Positions 1 to 12,500 of a DNA stretch of 64,000 nucleotides are shown here, piece by piece. The stretch covers positions 24,888,147-24,952,146 of the forward strand of contig CM034243.1 in NCBI GenBank assembly GCA_019916065.1, read 5' to 3'. Both the position numbers and the translations under genes were made by a program. A model generated the notes under the pieces. That model did not search any database and was not told where the DNA came from. It worked only from the letters and a program-made list of their open reading frames with translations. The stretch's first letter is position 1, and each line of letters begins with the position of its first letter. This DNA comes from Vitellaria paradoxa (Eukaryota; Streptophyta; Magnoliopsida; Ericales; Sapotaceae).

Positions 1-35
1 TATAATAGCACAGACATTAAATTATACTAAAGAGG

Positions 36-113
36 GATGGAATCATTAATTTCTAAAAACTTAATGCATTTTGCGATGGAATCATTAATTTCTAAAAACT
101 TAATGCATTTTGC
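36..113. repeat. Tandem duplication of a 39-bp unit, 3' of the SDE3-like gene
   Basis: A 39-bp unit beginning GATGGAATCATTAATTTC occurs at 36-74 and is repeated without a difference at 75-113. It lies about 160 bp beyond the stop codon, in the probable 3' UTR or flank. Confidence 0.9.
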
Positions 114-271
114 TTCTTAACTGTCACAAAAATAAACTTCAAACATTGTCTCTTTCTTCCTTCCCCGAGAATTTAAGTATCAAAGCCTACAATATGTACA
201 ACAAAAGTAGGGTAGGCAAATAAGTACCCCCAGAATCAACATTCCAAGGAATTGAAAGAACTAATTTCCAA

Positions 272-3200
272 CTATTCACCTTCACCCTTCACAGGCTGAG
301 GAATATTAGATATTACTTCTTCACCTTCCTTAAAGGTTTGGCTGCTTCCCTCATCATAATTCCAGTTGTTTTCCAGATCGGGCACTTGGTCTGCATAATA
401 TTGCCTTTCCGGGAGAGGACACCCATGGTAGGAGTTATTGTCAGCGCAGTGCCATAGAAGCTTGTGCCAATAAGGATCCTGCTAGCACAGATGACAAAGA
501 TCAATATTATATTGACTTGACATTAGAACGTCGCAACTTAAGCGAAGAAAAAAGAAAAGAAAAGAAAATGTTGCAATGAAATGGATATAAATACACTGCA
601 ACATGAAGCTACAAGGACGCAGAATTATGGTTTTAAATCTAAATGATTTTAAAGTAAACCACTCTCTAGCTTGGATGTTTACGCGATTTGTGTGTGCTTT
701 TTGCTTTTGTTGATTTTCTTGCTCTTCTACTTAAATTGAACTAATAAATTAAAAATAAAGAAATAAATCACAGGAGAGAAACACGGATTGAATGAACACA
801 TTTGTAACAACAAAAATAATGACAATTCCAGGAGTAGGTCCATGCCAAAGGATTGATTGCCAAAGTCAAACTGCAAGCTGGTTAAACAGCGCAAAGTGCA
901 TAATTCAGACACAATAAAATAGCCATTTTATATTCTGTAAGAGTACGAAGAACTCCTTTGATGAAACCTTTTATCGGGTCCCGAAATAGGCTACCTAGAC
1001 CCAGTGCACGAGGCTCCCGGAATTTTAAAATTTCTGGAAAAATCATGCCAATTTAATAAAATTCCTAAACTATGCTAGAAGTTGTAAAGATAACCATGTT
1101 GTAGAAATGTTAATCACAAAGAGATATGGATCCTAAAATAAAGGATGAGATAATAAATTTTTGTATTATTGAGAAAATAACTCAAGCTTTTGGTTTTCTG
1201 TTGCTGAGGATGCAAGTACATAAAACAATATAGAAGCATCAATAGGCCAACAGTTTACTCATCAAAAACATGAGAAGTACTATGGACAATACTAACAAAT
1301 ATATGATATTGGAAAATGAGAAAATATTGATGACATATATATCTCAATATCAATCTTTTTATTTGATATATATATATATATATAACTTAATGTCAATCTT
1401 GAAACTTGAAAGGGACTTAGCAACTTGTAAATATGCCAAAACTAATAAATACTCAGTGTACAAATCGATATACCTACCATAAGGTCATTATACACACGGA
1501 CAATAAAAAAATATGACCTCTTTATAGTAACTAAAATTTTGGCAAGAAAAATTTATTGCCAAATGTCAGATGTAGATGAAATTATAGTAACTTAAATTTT
1601 GTGTTCATGCCTTCAATTATATAGAAAAGAAAAATAAAATAACACCTTCCAAACAATGATATTTACTGTTGCAGTTACTAAAAATGAAAAGCTCAACTCA
1701 AAAATAAATGTTAGCACAGTCGAGCTTCCACACCAGATACTGAGAATCAAAGTTTTAATCTATTTCTCATTTTCTCAGCCAAATAGAGCTTTTCCCTTGT
1801 CCTGCATCCCTAATCAATGGAGCAACAAGGTACAATCGCTGAATCCCCTTCAACTGAATGCTAGACTGTTTTACCTTCCACTGTGGTGAAGGAAACTCAA
1901 GTGAGTATAAATCCCATAATCTCTCATGCAAAGGCCTAATGGTAATTCTTGTATCAATGCAACCGTATCTCTTTCCCTCTATGTTTCCAAGTGGGACAAA
2001 TGCACCCATGAAAGAGAAGAAACATAAATATTCAGCAACATGATAGCAAGGAATAAAAATATATTTTTCCCCCATCAAAATGGTTGAAAGATTTTTATTT
2101 CCTAAAAAACCAAAATGAAACATTATTAGAATAAAAATTATAATGTTTCTACCAAAATGCAGTTAAATCACACAAAAATAGAGCACATACTGAAATAATA
2201 AGTTTTTTTATGTAATCTATTATTAGACTTCCATTTATTTAGATAAAATTTAATTTGTAATGCAAAAAAAATTATAAATATTTTCATGTTTATGTGTTAC
2301 TTTCGAAATGTTTTTGAAACATTTCTAAAACATTTTCATTTCTGTTCTAACCTAAACGACCCACTCAAACAAAATTTTAATCATCGAACTGCTACTGAAA
2401 CGAAGCCACCAGCAACATAAGACGTAAGAGTACAGAAAGGAGAAGAGTAAAATAAAGAGGAAAACTTTTGAATTTATATGGTTGCATTCATACTTTCAAG
2501 TTAAAAACTTCAAGGAAAAGAAGAAGAATTTATTAATTTTTAATAGATGAACAAATAAAACACCGTACCTTACTGACAATGTGTGGATTCCCAACAATGA
2601 TAAGCAAGGACCTTGCACGGGTAATTGCAACATTAAACCTTCTTGGATTGCTGAGAAATCCCAGGCAATAGGTTTTGTCAAACTCATTGTGTTTGGCTAT
2701 TGACCTGACAGTCGAAACAATAATAACCTCTCTTTCTTGTCCCTGGAATTGCTCGACACTCCCAACCTTAACATTGGGCATTTCCAATGATTCCAGTACT
2801 TTGCTTGTCTTGACCACTTGCTGGCGGTAAGGTGTTATTACCCCAATATCTTCCTCACTTAGACCATTACTGGCAGTAAGCTTCTTTACAATATCAACAA
2901 CCTTACTTGCCTCAATTCGATTAAACCATGATGGGTCGTTGCCTTCTCTCTCATCGCATCCTTGAATGCCATAAAAGAGAACAGGAAATTCTTTGTTGGG
3001 AAGAAGGCTTAGCCAAGATTTTGAAGAAGAGCTATCTTGCTTACATGCAATCAATTCCCCTCTGTAGAAAAGTTTTGAAGGCAGTTGTAGAATTGCAGGG
3101 TGACATCGGTAATTCCTCACTAATTTCACTATGAAATTTTCATCCCCATCATGGTAATATTTACATCCAAAAAGTCTTTCTAGATAGGATTTTCCTAAGC

Positions 3201-6200
3201 CAAACTTATTTGCATCTTTGGAATATACAACTGGACCTAGTTGCATAGGATCTCCTGCAAGAACAATGACTGATTCTCTTTGACAAATACTGGAAATAGG
3301 AACCATGGCTTCCGGTTCTGAAGCTTGGCCAGCCTCATCTAAGAAAATATGGGAGAAATGACCATGGCCAATACCTTCTGTGTAAAGTAGCGATGAACTC
3401 ATATAGGTGGAGATGATAATCCTGTAACGCATTAAAGCCTTCAGTGGAGGACATTTGAAAATGAAATCTTCGAAAAAGCAAAACCGAATGTTATCAGCTC
3501 GAATATCCTCATAAGACCGGCTTTTTGCATTTAGCCTGAAAATCTCATTCTCTTTAACCCTGGCCTTTTCATTACCAACAAGTTTCTCCAAGATGTGATC
3601 TGCAGCACTGTTTGAAGCAGCACACACTAGAATGATAGCTTCTTTTCTGGTTGTGTATAGTTGTAAGATTGCTTCCACCAAAGTCATTGTCTTGCCTGTA
3701 CCGGGGGGTCCATGGATCACATAGGGAGGAGCTCCTTTGCAACCCATGATCATCTCGACAGCATGCAACTGCTCCTCATTAAGAGAGGTGAAAGGTACAA
3801 GTGGAGCCATTTTGATTGACCTTTTAATTGTTTGAGATGGAAAGAGAATATTTGTCTCTATACTCTCTGTTGCTTGGACAGCCTGATATAACCTCCTCAT
3901 GTTCAACCGATTATACATAAATCTAATATTGTACAAATCTCCATCATAATAATGCATATGGAAATCCTTGTCAAACTTCAAAAGCACCTCATCAGCCTCA
4001 ACACGGTGAATGACTCCCTGCAAAATATTCATTCGTAAATCTGCATTCCAAATAGGAGGATAAAAAATTCTATACCAAACTAATGATGTAGACAGTAAAC
4101 TAAATTTCAAAATTATTGCAGGACAAGAGACCTATAAAATTTCATCATTAGTCTCATGTTTCAAAATTGAAAAAGGCCGTCAAACATGGTGACTCCCAAC
4201 ATAGCCGGCCCTACAATTTTGGTAAGACCCCATATATATATTGTGATATATATTACAACTTAAAAGAGTCTAGAGGTCTCTCACCTTGAGGATTTCAACA
4301 GGCAGTTATCATTGGAAGAATTTCAACAGACATTTATCATTAGAATCTTGAAAAACTATTGATTTTCTCCATTTATCCAACTTTGGTTTTAGACCCCAAA
4401 TTTATCCAACTTCAGTTCTCTTTTTTTTTTTTAACTATTACTTATCATATCATTTATCCAACTTTAGTTCTTTCTTTTTCTAGATAAGCCTTATCGTTTT
4501 TTTTAGATAGCCTTTTTTTTATCATTTATCATTTATCCAATTTCAGCCTTTTTTTTTTAAATGGGTTTTATTATATTTTTTTAGATAGGCCCTATCAAAT
4601 ATTTCACCTCAGACCCCAAATTTTTTAGATCCAACCCTACTCCCAATATTAGGGGAACAGACATGTAGCTACAATTCTTATTTGCAGATAGACTGTAATA
4701 AAAACATAAAATTGACAAAGTATTAAATACATGTCATTGTATAAAAAAGAAACATAGTAGACCAATAATAATAAAAACTATGAAGTCTACCAACAGAAAG
4801 GAATAATATTGCTGCACTTCTGCACTTTTTTAGCCACGTGAAGGTTTATTCTTTGACAATTTCCAAACAAGTGGTTGACACATGGGCTGTGTCCACTAGT
4901 TCCTAGCTTGTCAACTTTTAATAAGAAGAGTATCATGCATTATGTGTGCATGGAGGGACTCACGGATTGATGTAACGGGAGTGCCTCATTCTAGAAACTA
5001 CAAGAAAATTTCTCTTCAGTCACTTGGCGAACCACTCAATGGGCGAGAGGAAGAAGAAGGCAACCAAGAAAGAGAAAGAAGCTCTAAGGGTTGGTGAACC
5101 TTCAATGTCCCAGTGTAAATCAGATGGATCGGGCGTATTTATAGTGTTCATCCTAGGTTATTGGGGTGAGTTAGTGCATAACTCAGCAAGAGCAATCACC
5201 AGGTGCCAGCATATCAGACACAACTAAAAGGAGGGTTTGATGTTTCAACAAGCCAAATTATTAAAAGATGTTATTGAAATGGAGAAATATTCCTTTAACA
5301 TTTTCAAAAGATAGAGAGATCTCATCAAACTACTGGGAATCACAATGACAAGGATGGAAGTATTGTAAATAGATTTTATCAACACATCAGTCACTGATTA
5401 ATGGTTTTATTTTCTAGAAAAAAGGATAACTAATGTAAACATAAGCCCCCTGAAACTTTTGGTGAGAGACAGAGTATTTGGGAACCATGGCTCTCTTCCT
5501 ACAAAGGTTCTGCTACATAATATCGAATCTGGAAGAGATAGCTATACCAAGGAAGATTCAGGTTTAACCACACCCAGTTTAATTTATGAAAACAGTACAA
5601 TATAGGATATAACTTCAAGGACGCCAAATTGTCTAGTATTCCAAGATAGACAGAATCAGTTAGACCATTTGAGCATGTTATATCTCAAATTTTTAGTTGA
5701 TAAAGTGAATCTGTCGGTTAATTTTTAACGTGGCACATGAGCATTAGGAAACAAAGGGAAGCCACTCATCAGACACAAAATTAAAATTATTGAGAAAAAA
5801 TAATAAATATATACAAAAATGGAAAATCAACAATGGCAAAACACTGTGCCATGGTTGATAATGTTTCAAAGACACTCATTCCACAAAAATAGAAAATCAA
5901 TAATGGCAAAACACCATGCCATGGTTGATAATGTTTCAAAGACACTCATTCCACATTTATATGCCCGCTCAAAATTATGAAGAGGGCATGATAATGGATG
6001 TTTACTATATAAATATATATAAAACAAGCAACTCAGTGCATAAGGTTTACTATATATATACTGCTCACAAAAGCATAATTTTTCATCCATCCTAACCCAA
6101 CCTGATACAGACTTGGGTTGGTGTTGTCAATCCATAGTCGGAGTTATGCTGGGATGCACGCCCTACTTAATATCAGGTTGGGCAGAAATTGGCCTTGAAT

Positions 6201-7334
6201 TAATCCCAATATGCCTGAATAGAAGCACAAGGAACACATTTTTGTTTTCTTTCTCCCTTTTGTTTTCGGTAAGTAGTCCAAAATCACTATACCTTGCATG
6301 AGGAAGTGGTAGCATTTGCACCTTGAGATACCATCTTTGCGAGAATGATATCACCATGTGAAAGTGAAGGCCTTCTCTCAGCCAGCCTAGGGACCTTGAG
6401 AGCCAACAAGTTACTCCTTTTCTTTCTCATGGTGACGTGCTCCATATCGTGACACCTCATCGCTTTCTGTAGCAGAATGTCAATATCAGACCTAACACCT
6501 AGAGAAAGTCGATAATATAACATCAAACTTACCAAGGCTTACAATTACCTCCAGGTATAGCTCTTCCATGATAATTAGCATGTTGAAGTAAGTAACATAG
6601 TTCTCCTTCATCAGACCTTTCGTAATAACCTCTGGGACTTTCTTATTCTCCAGTTGTTTTCTAATGTCCTTGGGAATTTCAAACAGAGGAAGCTTAGAAT
6701 TTAGCCCTTGGGTTTTCTTCTTAGCCGGGGTAGAAGCAACAGCAAACTCATCAGCAGCAAACTGTTTTCTTCTTGGACCTCTTGAATACGGCTTGTTTGA
6801 AGCCAGAGAATGAGAAACCTTATCTTCAACCAATAGAAAAACTACACGTTCAACCCTTTCATCATCCACATCAAAATGCACCACAGATATGTGCATGCCA
6901 ATATCTTTTGGTTTGCAAGATAACCAAATAGTTTGAGTCTGGTGTGGCTGAAGCACTCTATCCTCAAGAGAGAAGCCCTCCAAAAAGCTCTGAACGTATT
7001 CAATATCCGAATTGACTGAAGGAGGTTTCAGCAGAGACAAAGTAAATGAGTCCGCAGGATTTGAGCAGTAAATGCTGACTCCCCAGAGTTCCACTGGTTC
7101 ACTTGTTGTGTTTTCTAAAGTAATTGAATGCACAGAAGTTTCTCCAACAAAAACAGATTGAGGCTTTCCTCGTATGAGTGGGAATGGACTGGAGATGACA
7201 ACTGGACCCTCTTCATTTAAGTCACAATTATACAAAGATTCATCATCCTCAAAATCAATAAATCTGATTTCTTCCTTGTCTCCAATGACGGAGCATTCAT
7301 CATCATGGCGGTCCCTTCCAATCGTATTCATCAT
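272..7334 (-). CDS. SDE3: SDE3-like superfamily 1 RNA helicase, four coding exons
   Basis: Coding exons (minus strand order): 7334-6549, 6466-6293, 4017-2569, 478-272. All junctions are phase 0 with GT donors and AG acceptors, giving 2616 nt and a protein of 871 residues. The N-terminal exon (residues 1-262) and exon 2 (263-320) match the SDE3 amino-terminal region. The third exon carries the UPF1-like helicase core: Walker A GPPGTGKT at 423-430, DEAG at 546-549, GDPMQLGP at 575-582, RNYRCH at 620-625, then [11 protein letters not shown] and [10 protein letters not shown]. The last exon begins DPYWHKLLW and stops at 272-274. SDE3 of Arabidopsis acts in the amplification step of RNA silencing and antiviral defence. 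The tail is short: Arabidopsis SDE3 is about 1000 residues with a Trp/Gly-rich extension, not seen here. The start at 7334 is chosen because the next residues align with SDE3; a second ATG follows directly at 7331. Introns of 2.27 kb (4018-6292) and 2.09 kb (479-2568) contain no other gene that I can support. Confidence 0.88.
4197..4640. repeat. Decayed T-rich repeat inside SDE3 intron 2
   Basis: Imperfect recurrences of ATTTATCCAACTTTAG- and AGATAGGCC-like strings with T tracts fill this part of the 2.27-kb intron. The left edge reads AGCCGGCCCTACAATTTTGG and the right edge AGATCCAACCCT, which suggests an old transposon-derived insert, but I cannot find a target duplication. Confidence 0.3.
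5821..5954. repeat. Imperfect 70-bp tandem duplication in SDE3 intron 2
   Basis: The 64-bp stretch starting GGAAAATCAACAATGGC at 5821 recurs with a few differences at 5891 (AGAAAATCAATAATGGC), a period of 70 bp. Both contain the palindrome CCATGG. Confidence 0.85.
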
Positions 7335-7361
7335 CAGTTGATGTTTATGCCAACAAGGTAC

Positions 7362-8417
7362 CTAGAAATACTAACCAAACATTGACAACAGTAAGCAAAT
7401 AAAGCATTCAATCATAATATAATTTGTGCCACTACTAATTCTAAAAATTATACCACAATGCAGGCAATCTCTAGAAAGACCAAACCAGAGTTAGAAGAAT
7501 TAGCCCATAAATGTTCATAGATCTGGCAAAACTAAACAACCAGACAAATGAAAAACATCATCTAGCAAATAATTAAGACTACGGTCATGAGAGAGAGAGA
7601 GAGAGAGAGAGAGAGGAGGATAGAAACTGAAATCTTGTTTATCGTTTCAAATAATTCCCACTTCAAATATGAACAGAACTAGCAGAATGCTGATTAAATA
7701 CAAAGAATTACACTTGTTTTGCTGGAAAATTAGCATCATGCACAGCAAATCATATCTATCTATGACAAGAACCCAACAAAATTACAAAATCAAACCCATG
7801 AAGAGAATACAAATTCTTTTTAAGTTTGGAAGGAAGGACTAAAATCATCAGAGGAGAAACTTTAAAATTTGAAAACTGATTGAACCCACATCCAAATGCA
7901 GAAAAGGAAAAACAATCATCATCTTGGATTTTTTTTTTCTCTTTTTTAATAACAATTATCACAGCCTAAACATCACCAAATTACAGCGGACACCATCAAA
8001 ATTTAATGCCATTACCAAGGATTACTAATTTAGTGCTACAAAATATAAGACGGATGAATATATTAGAAACAAAACGAAATTGCCAGAACTATGCGAATGG
8101 AATTAGAAAGCCCAAAGAACAACCTACAATCAAAACACAACAAAACCAAAAAGTGAAAAAAGCAAATTGAACCCGCATTCAAATTGGTTAACCAAAGCCA
8201 GTAGTAAATTGGAACTACACCAGATTAGATGATTGAAAACAATCACAGTAGGAAGAAAGACATATAAACTCACTTGATAACACTATTTACCAAGGTGAAT
8301 ACATTTAATTATTTTTTTTCCTGCACTACATATAATCAAATAAAAAAAAAAAAACATTTTACAAACACCAAATTGAAAAGTAAAGGAAGATAATCTAGAA
8401 TGCAGATTCAAGAACAC

Positions 8418-8453
<36 letters not shown>

Positions 8454-8459
8454 ACATAC
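7362..8459 (-). other. Probable intron in the 5' UTR of the SDE3-like gene
   Basis: Reading the minus strand upstream of the start codon, an acceptor TTTCTAG ends at 7362, 27 nt before the ATG, and a donor GTATGTTC lies at 8459. The first transcribed exon would then be about 8460-8700. The stretch contains two GA/CT microsatellites (about 7590-7615 and 8420-8452) and no coding potential. This is inferred from splice-site strings alone; transcript data are absent. Confidence 0.4.
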
Positions 8460-8901
8460 GCTTTCTGAGAGAGATATATAGAAAGTTTCCAACGCTGATC
8501 ACAAGTTCAAGAAAGGGCTTCTGAGGGAGAAAAAGATTGAAATTTTGAAAGAATCCAAAAGAAAACTGAGAGAATAAAGAGAACCCAGTTCAATTGTATA
8601 AAGTGAGAGTAGGTGTGAAGAAGTGCGCTTGAAAATGAGTCAACAAGTCCACGCACAACCGTAGTGAGAGTCGATGGCCCTTGTTTTCTTACATACATGC
8701 AGAACTTGTGCCTTTGCGATTAAGTTTTGCAACGACAATGAGTTTTTAATCCAACGAGGTCGAGTCTATGATGGAGAATCAGAGACTCTCGTTTGGCTGC
8801 CGCTCATTCGACCAACGTGGATCCATCGTTCATGGCCGGCCCCCAATTGACGATTTTATTTATTTATTTTTTTCCTGTTTGAAGGGAATGTTTGATTAGC
8901 T

Positions 8902-9225
8902 TAAACCCCAAGGGGTTAGATGGGATGGTCTTGGACTGGGACTTAGGGGCTTACCACCCCAAGGTCTCAAGTTCAAGTCTCCTCTCTAGCAAAAAACTTA
9001 GGGCAGCCTCCCGGGCGCAAAGCGTAGTAAAGGTTGGTAGGACGGGCCTCCTTGGCTGGACGAACCGTATCCAGTTCTTGGGAGTGGGTCCGACTCCCCG
9101 CCGCTACGCGAGTTCGCGATTGACCGCTATACATGTTGAGGGGCCGGTATGTGTGGCACAAACCAAAAGAGATTCACTCTCTAGGGGTTTGTCCTAGGGA
9201 GTGAATCTCTCGAGGTTAAATCCTT
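8902..9225 (+). mobile_element. SINE-like insertion upstream of the SDE3-like gene
   Basis: A GC-rich 324-bp segment differs sharply from its AT-rich surroundings and is flanked by an 11-bp direct repeat TTTGATTAGCT (8891-8901 and 9226-9236), as expected for LINE-mobilised insertion. Near its left end are weak pol III-like boxes: TTAGATGGGATGG near 8917 and AAGTTCAAGTCTCC near 8968. Near the right end a hairpin is formed by 9168-9185 and 9193-9210, 18-bp arms with one mismatch. The insert sits about 200 bp upstream of the proposed SDE3 first exon. Family assignment is uncertain. Confidence 0.65.
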
Positions 9226-9236
9226 TTTGATTAGCT

Positions 9237-9751
9237 AAAATTAACCAAAACTTACCGACTATTACCAATTATTTATACTTTTTTTAATCAAATTTTATCA
9301 CATATTACTTTTACATCAAAATTTTATACTTTTATTTGACTTTTTGACTAAATTTTTGTTAACCAAACACCCTGAAGACGCTAAATAATTTAACTAAAAG
9401 CTTTCTATGAAAAATTATTTACCAATCTATTATTAATGATATCATTATGTTTTTCAATGAAAAACGTGTCTAATAAAACTCATTACCATATCATCTTTCC
9501 AACGCAACCGAAGTAAAGAACATAAAATGGAATTGCATCTTCTGATTTAGTAAAAATATATTATTATTTTGCGTTTTTTGACAACCATAGTTCAAATATA
9601 AAATTCTTCATTGTCAGTTATAGAAAAAAAAAAAACTAAAGTTTAAGAGAACAACCACATTGGCATTCTCTTTTTCTGATATGTATCTTTGCGATATATG
9701 CAGATATATATGATCTTGAATATATATCATTGGTGTTGAAGGTTGTGTAAT
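9237..9751. other. AT-rich intergenic stretch without recognised features
   Basis: No long open frame, RNA gene or repeat boundary could be supported here. It ends at the 5-bp target duplication of the neighbouring copia element. Confidence 0.6.
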
Positions 9752-9756
9752 ACATA

Positions 9757-10002
9757 TATTAGAATAAAAGAGGAAGAAAAAAATTATATATTTATATTGA
9801 TGATTGTGTGTGAGAATGTAAGGTTACAAGATCTCTTATATAAAAGGACAATAATCATAATCCTGATAGGAGATAGTAATCCTAATTATGATAGGATATA
9901 CAAAATAAGGAATAAGATAGTAATCCTAATTATGATAGGATATACAAAATAAGAAATGCATAAATTAAGGAATACTAATTATATATATTACTAAATCTAA
10001 CA
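9757..10002 (-). repeat. 3' LTR of the minus-strand copia element
   Basis: 246 bp, reading TGTTAGATTTAG on the minus strand to the end TTCTAATA. It contains two copies of a roughly 45-bp unit built on GATAGTAATCCTAATTATG. Confidence 0.93.
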
Positions 10003-10095
10003 CCCCCTCAAACTCAAGGTGGTGGAGCAGAGACCAATTTGAGTTTGGTGACGGGAGCATCAAACCGGCCAAGCAGAAGAGACTTGGTGAAAAAA

Positions 10096-10239
10096 TTTAT
10101 ATGCAACCTCCTCCTGGCTCCTCTTATCCCTCACATCAGGTTTGCAAACTACGTCGTGCTCTCTATGGACTCAAGCAGGCCCCTCGTACTTGGTTTGCTA
10201 AATTCAGTGCTACTATTGGTACATTTGGGTTTTCTTCTG
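10096..10239 (+). repeat. Inverted copy of a reverse-transcriptase segment within the copia element
   Basis: About 143 bp here are the reverse complement of 10943-11084 in the same element, with roughly five mismatches and one indel by eye. On the plus strand it reads in frame as copia reverse transcriptase ([16 protein letters not shown]). It lies exactly where the middle of RNase H should be; the normal pol C-terminus (FTKSLLLGRFDAPVTKL) resumes on the minus strand at about 10095. It keeps the frame that the larger copy has lost by a 1-nt deletion. Confidence 0.9.
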
Positions 10240-10257
10240 GCTTCTGCTGCAGTTCTT

Positions 10258-12168
10258 AAGCTTCAGTACTAGAGCAGGCAGTAACAGTTTGTTTCTTGTT
10301 GCGCCAAGAGATGAGGGAGTCACCCAGGAAGAAGCAAAATCCAATGGTAGATCGCTGATCAGTAGGATCACCAGCTCAATCAGCATCAGTGTAGGCTCGA
10401 AGATCAACAGATGTCTGAGATGAGTAATGAAGTCCATAGAATAAAGTAACCTTAACATATTGTAGGATACGAAAAACTACAGTATAATGAACTGAGCGAG
10501 GAGCTGACATGAACTGACTGACAATGTGAACAGCATATGCAATGTCAAGTTGAGTAACAGTGAGATACACATGACTCCCCACTAGCTGTCGATAAAGCGT
10601 GGCATCAGAGAGAGGCGTGCCATCAAGAGGCGTGAGGCAAACACCAGGCTCAAGAGGAGTTGGTGCAGCCTTGTTATCAGTAATTCCAGCTCTGGAAAGA
10701 AGATCAAAAGCATACTTGACTTGAGAAAGAAAATAACCTGTAGTGTCAGTGGTGACTTCTAGACCAAGAAAGTAGCTAAGATTTCCCAAGTCTTTCATTT
10801 CAAAATGAGAACCGAGCAAAGACTTGAGTTGAGAGATGCCCCCGCGATCATCACCCGTGATGATCATATCATCCACATATAAGAGAAGAAGAACAGTGCC
10901 ATGTGGTGATGTCCGAATGAAAAGAGCAGAATCATAAGGACTAGAAGAAAACCCAAAGGTACCAATGGTAGCACTGAATTTAGCAAACCAAGCACGAGGG
11001 GCTTGCTTGAGTCCATAGAGAGCACGACGAGTTTGCAAACCTGATGTGAGGGATAAGAGGAGCCAGGAGGAGGTTGCATATAAACTTCTTCAGCTAAGTC
11101 ACCATTGAGAAATGCATTTTTCACATCCATCTGAAATAGGGGCCACTGACGAGCGGCAGTAATAGCAAGCAAACTTCGGACAGAGGTGAGTCGAGCAACA
11201 GGAGCAAAGGTCTCCTCATAGTCAATCCCATATTATTGATTATAGCCTTTAGCCACTAGACGAGTTTTGTAATGCTCAATAGACCCATTAGAATGAGTCT
11301 TAATCTTATAAATCCATTTGCAAACAATGGTTGTCTTATTCGGGGGAAGATCAACCAAATCCCAGGTGTGAGTCTTTTCAAGAGCCTGTAATTCTTCAGA
11401 CATTGCTTGCTGCCAAAGAGGGTTAGAACTAGCCTCGTGAAAAGAACGAGGCTCATGTTGGGAGATAATAGTAGAAAAACAATGAAAATCACGAAGATGA
11501 GATGGAAGTTTCCTTACCCGAGTAGAACGGTCAAGAAATATAGAATTAGTATCAGAGGACTCACGTGGTATGGATGTAGTATCTGAAGTTGTAGGAATAA
11601 TATGAGATGACTCAAGTGGTAGAGATGCAGTGTCTGAGGGTGGAGGATTGACAGGCGGCACTGGAGAACTGGGAGAGGCCAAATCAGGTCGTGTAAGAGC
11701 TGGTAGAGGCTCAGAAGGAGAATGAGGTATGGGAGGAGCTGGTGGGTCCTCAGAGGGAGATGAAGATGTTTCATCAGGGAAGAGATCAATAGAGGGATTA
11801 GTGAAAAATAAAGGAGTAGCAGTAAAAGTTGAAGGAAATGATGAGATGGATGAAAACATTTTATGTTCCCAGAAAACTACATGGCGGGAGACACGAAGAC
11901 GATTAGAAATAGGATCCCAACAATGATAACCCTTTTGTTCAATTCCATAACCCAAGAAACAACACAGACGAGCCCGAGGTTCCAATTTAGTGCGTTCATG
12001 AGAAGGAAGCAAAACAAAACAAACACATCCAAAAATACGAAGAAGTTCATATGGGGGCGGAGACCCATATAACCGTTCATAGGGAGTTTGGTTGTGAAGA
12101 AGGGGAGTAGGGACATGATTGATAGTATAGACAGCAGTAAGAGCAGCTTCCCTCCAAAATTTTTCAGG
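10258..12168 (-). pseudogene. Copia pol remnant: integrase C-terminus, reverse transcriptase, partial RNase H
   Basis: The reading frame starts inside the integrase near 12168 (KFWREAAL), continues through the integrase C-terminal region and a proline/serine-rich linker, and enters reverse transcriptase (TWDLVDLP, RLVAKGYNQ). A stop codon follows at about 11235. Downstream frames hold [14 protein letters not shown], a 1-nt deletion near 11027, then [16 protein letters not shown], the catalytic [13 protein letters not shown], and the RNase H start AYTDAD followed by a stop near 10377. RNase H ends at about 10258, where the frame runs into an inverted piece of the reverse transcriptase. The polyprotein cannot be made. 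Confidence 0.9.
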
Positions 12169-12289
12169 ACAGGATGAGGAGATGGAACCACAGCAGGAAC
12201 ATCTACATCCTCAGGAAATAGTTCAACAGAAGAATCAGTGAGGTAAAGAGAGGCAGGATTGTGAAAGGTTGAAGGAGCACGGAAGCACA

Positions 12290-12500
12290 TTGAAGGAGGC
12301 GCGGAGAAACGCGTCGAGAGGTTGCAGACGCACAGAGACGCGTTGAAGGAGGCACAGAGAGGCATGTTGAGAGGTTGCAGGGGCACAGAGGCACGTTGAA
12401 AGAGGCACAAAAAAACGCGTTGAAAGCGCATGGAAGCGCGTTGAAGAGGGCACGAGAGAGAGCGTTGAATGCGCATGGAAGCGCGTTGAAAAGTTGGTAT
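12290..12500 (-). repeat. GC-rich minisatellite-like tract in place of gag
   Basis: Between primer-binding site and integrase lies a tract of degenerate units built on GCGCGTTGAA, GGAAGCGCG and GAGGTTGCAG. In one minus-strand frame it translates to recurring FNALPCAFNA-like peptides. It resembles no gag domain, and its composition is unlike the rest of the element. Confidence 0.7.

Noticed and set aside
1767..2123. A 118-codon minus-strand frame inside the last SDE3 intron
   Set aside because: It has no similarity to the SDE3 tail, and the correct last exon (478-272) joins in phase with DPYWHKLLW. The frame is intronic chance.
8283..8698. Short minus-strand frames rich in Ser-Leu repeats
   Set aside because: They come from a GA/CT microsatellite in the probable 5' UTR.
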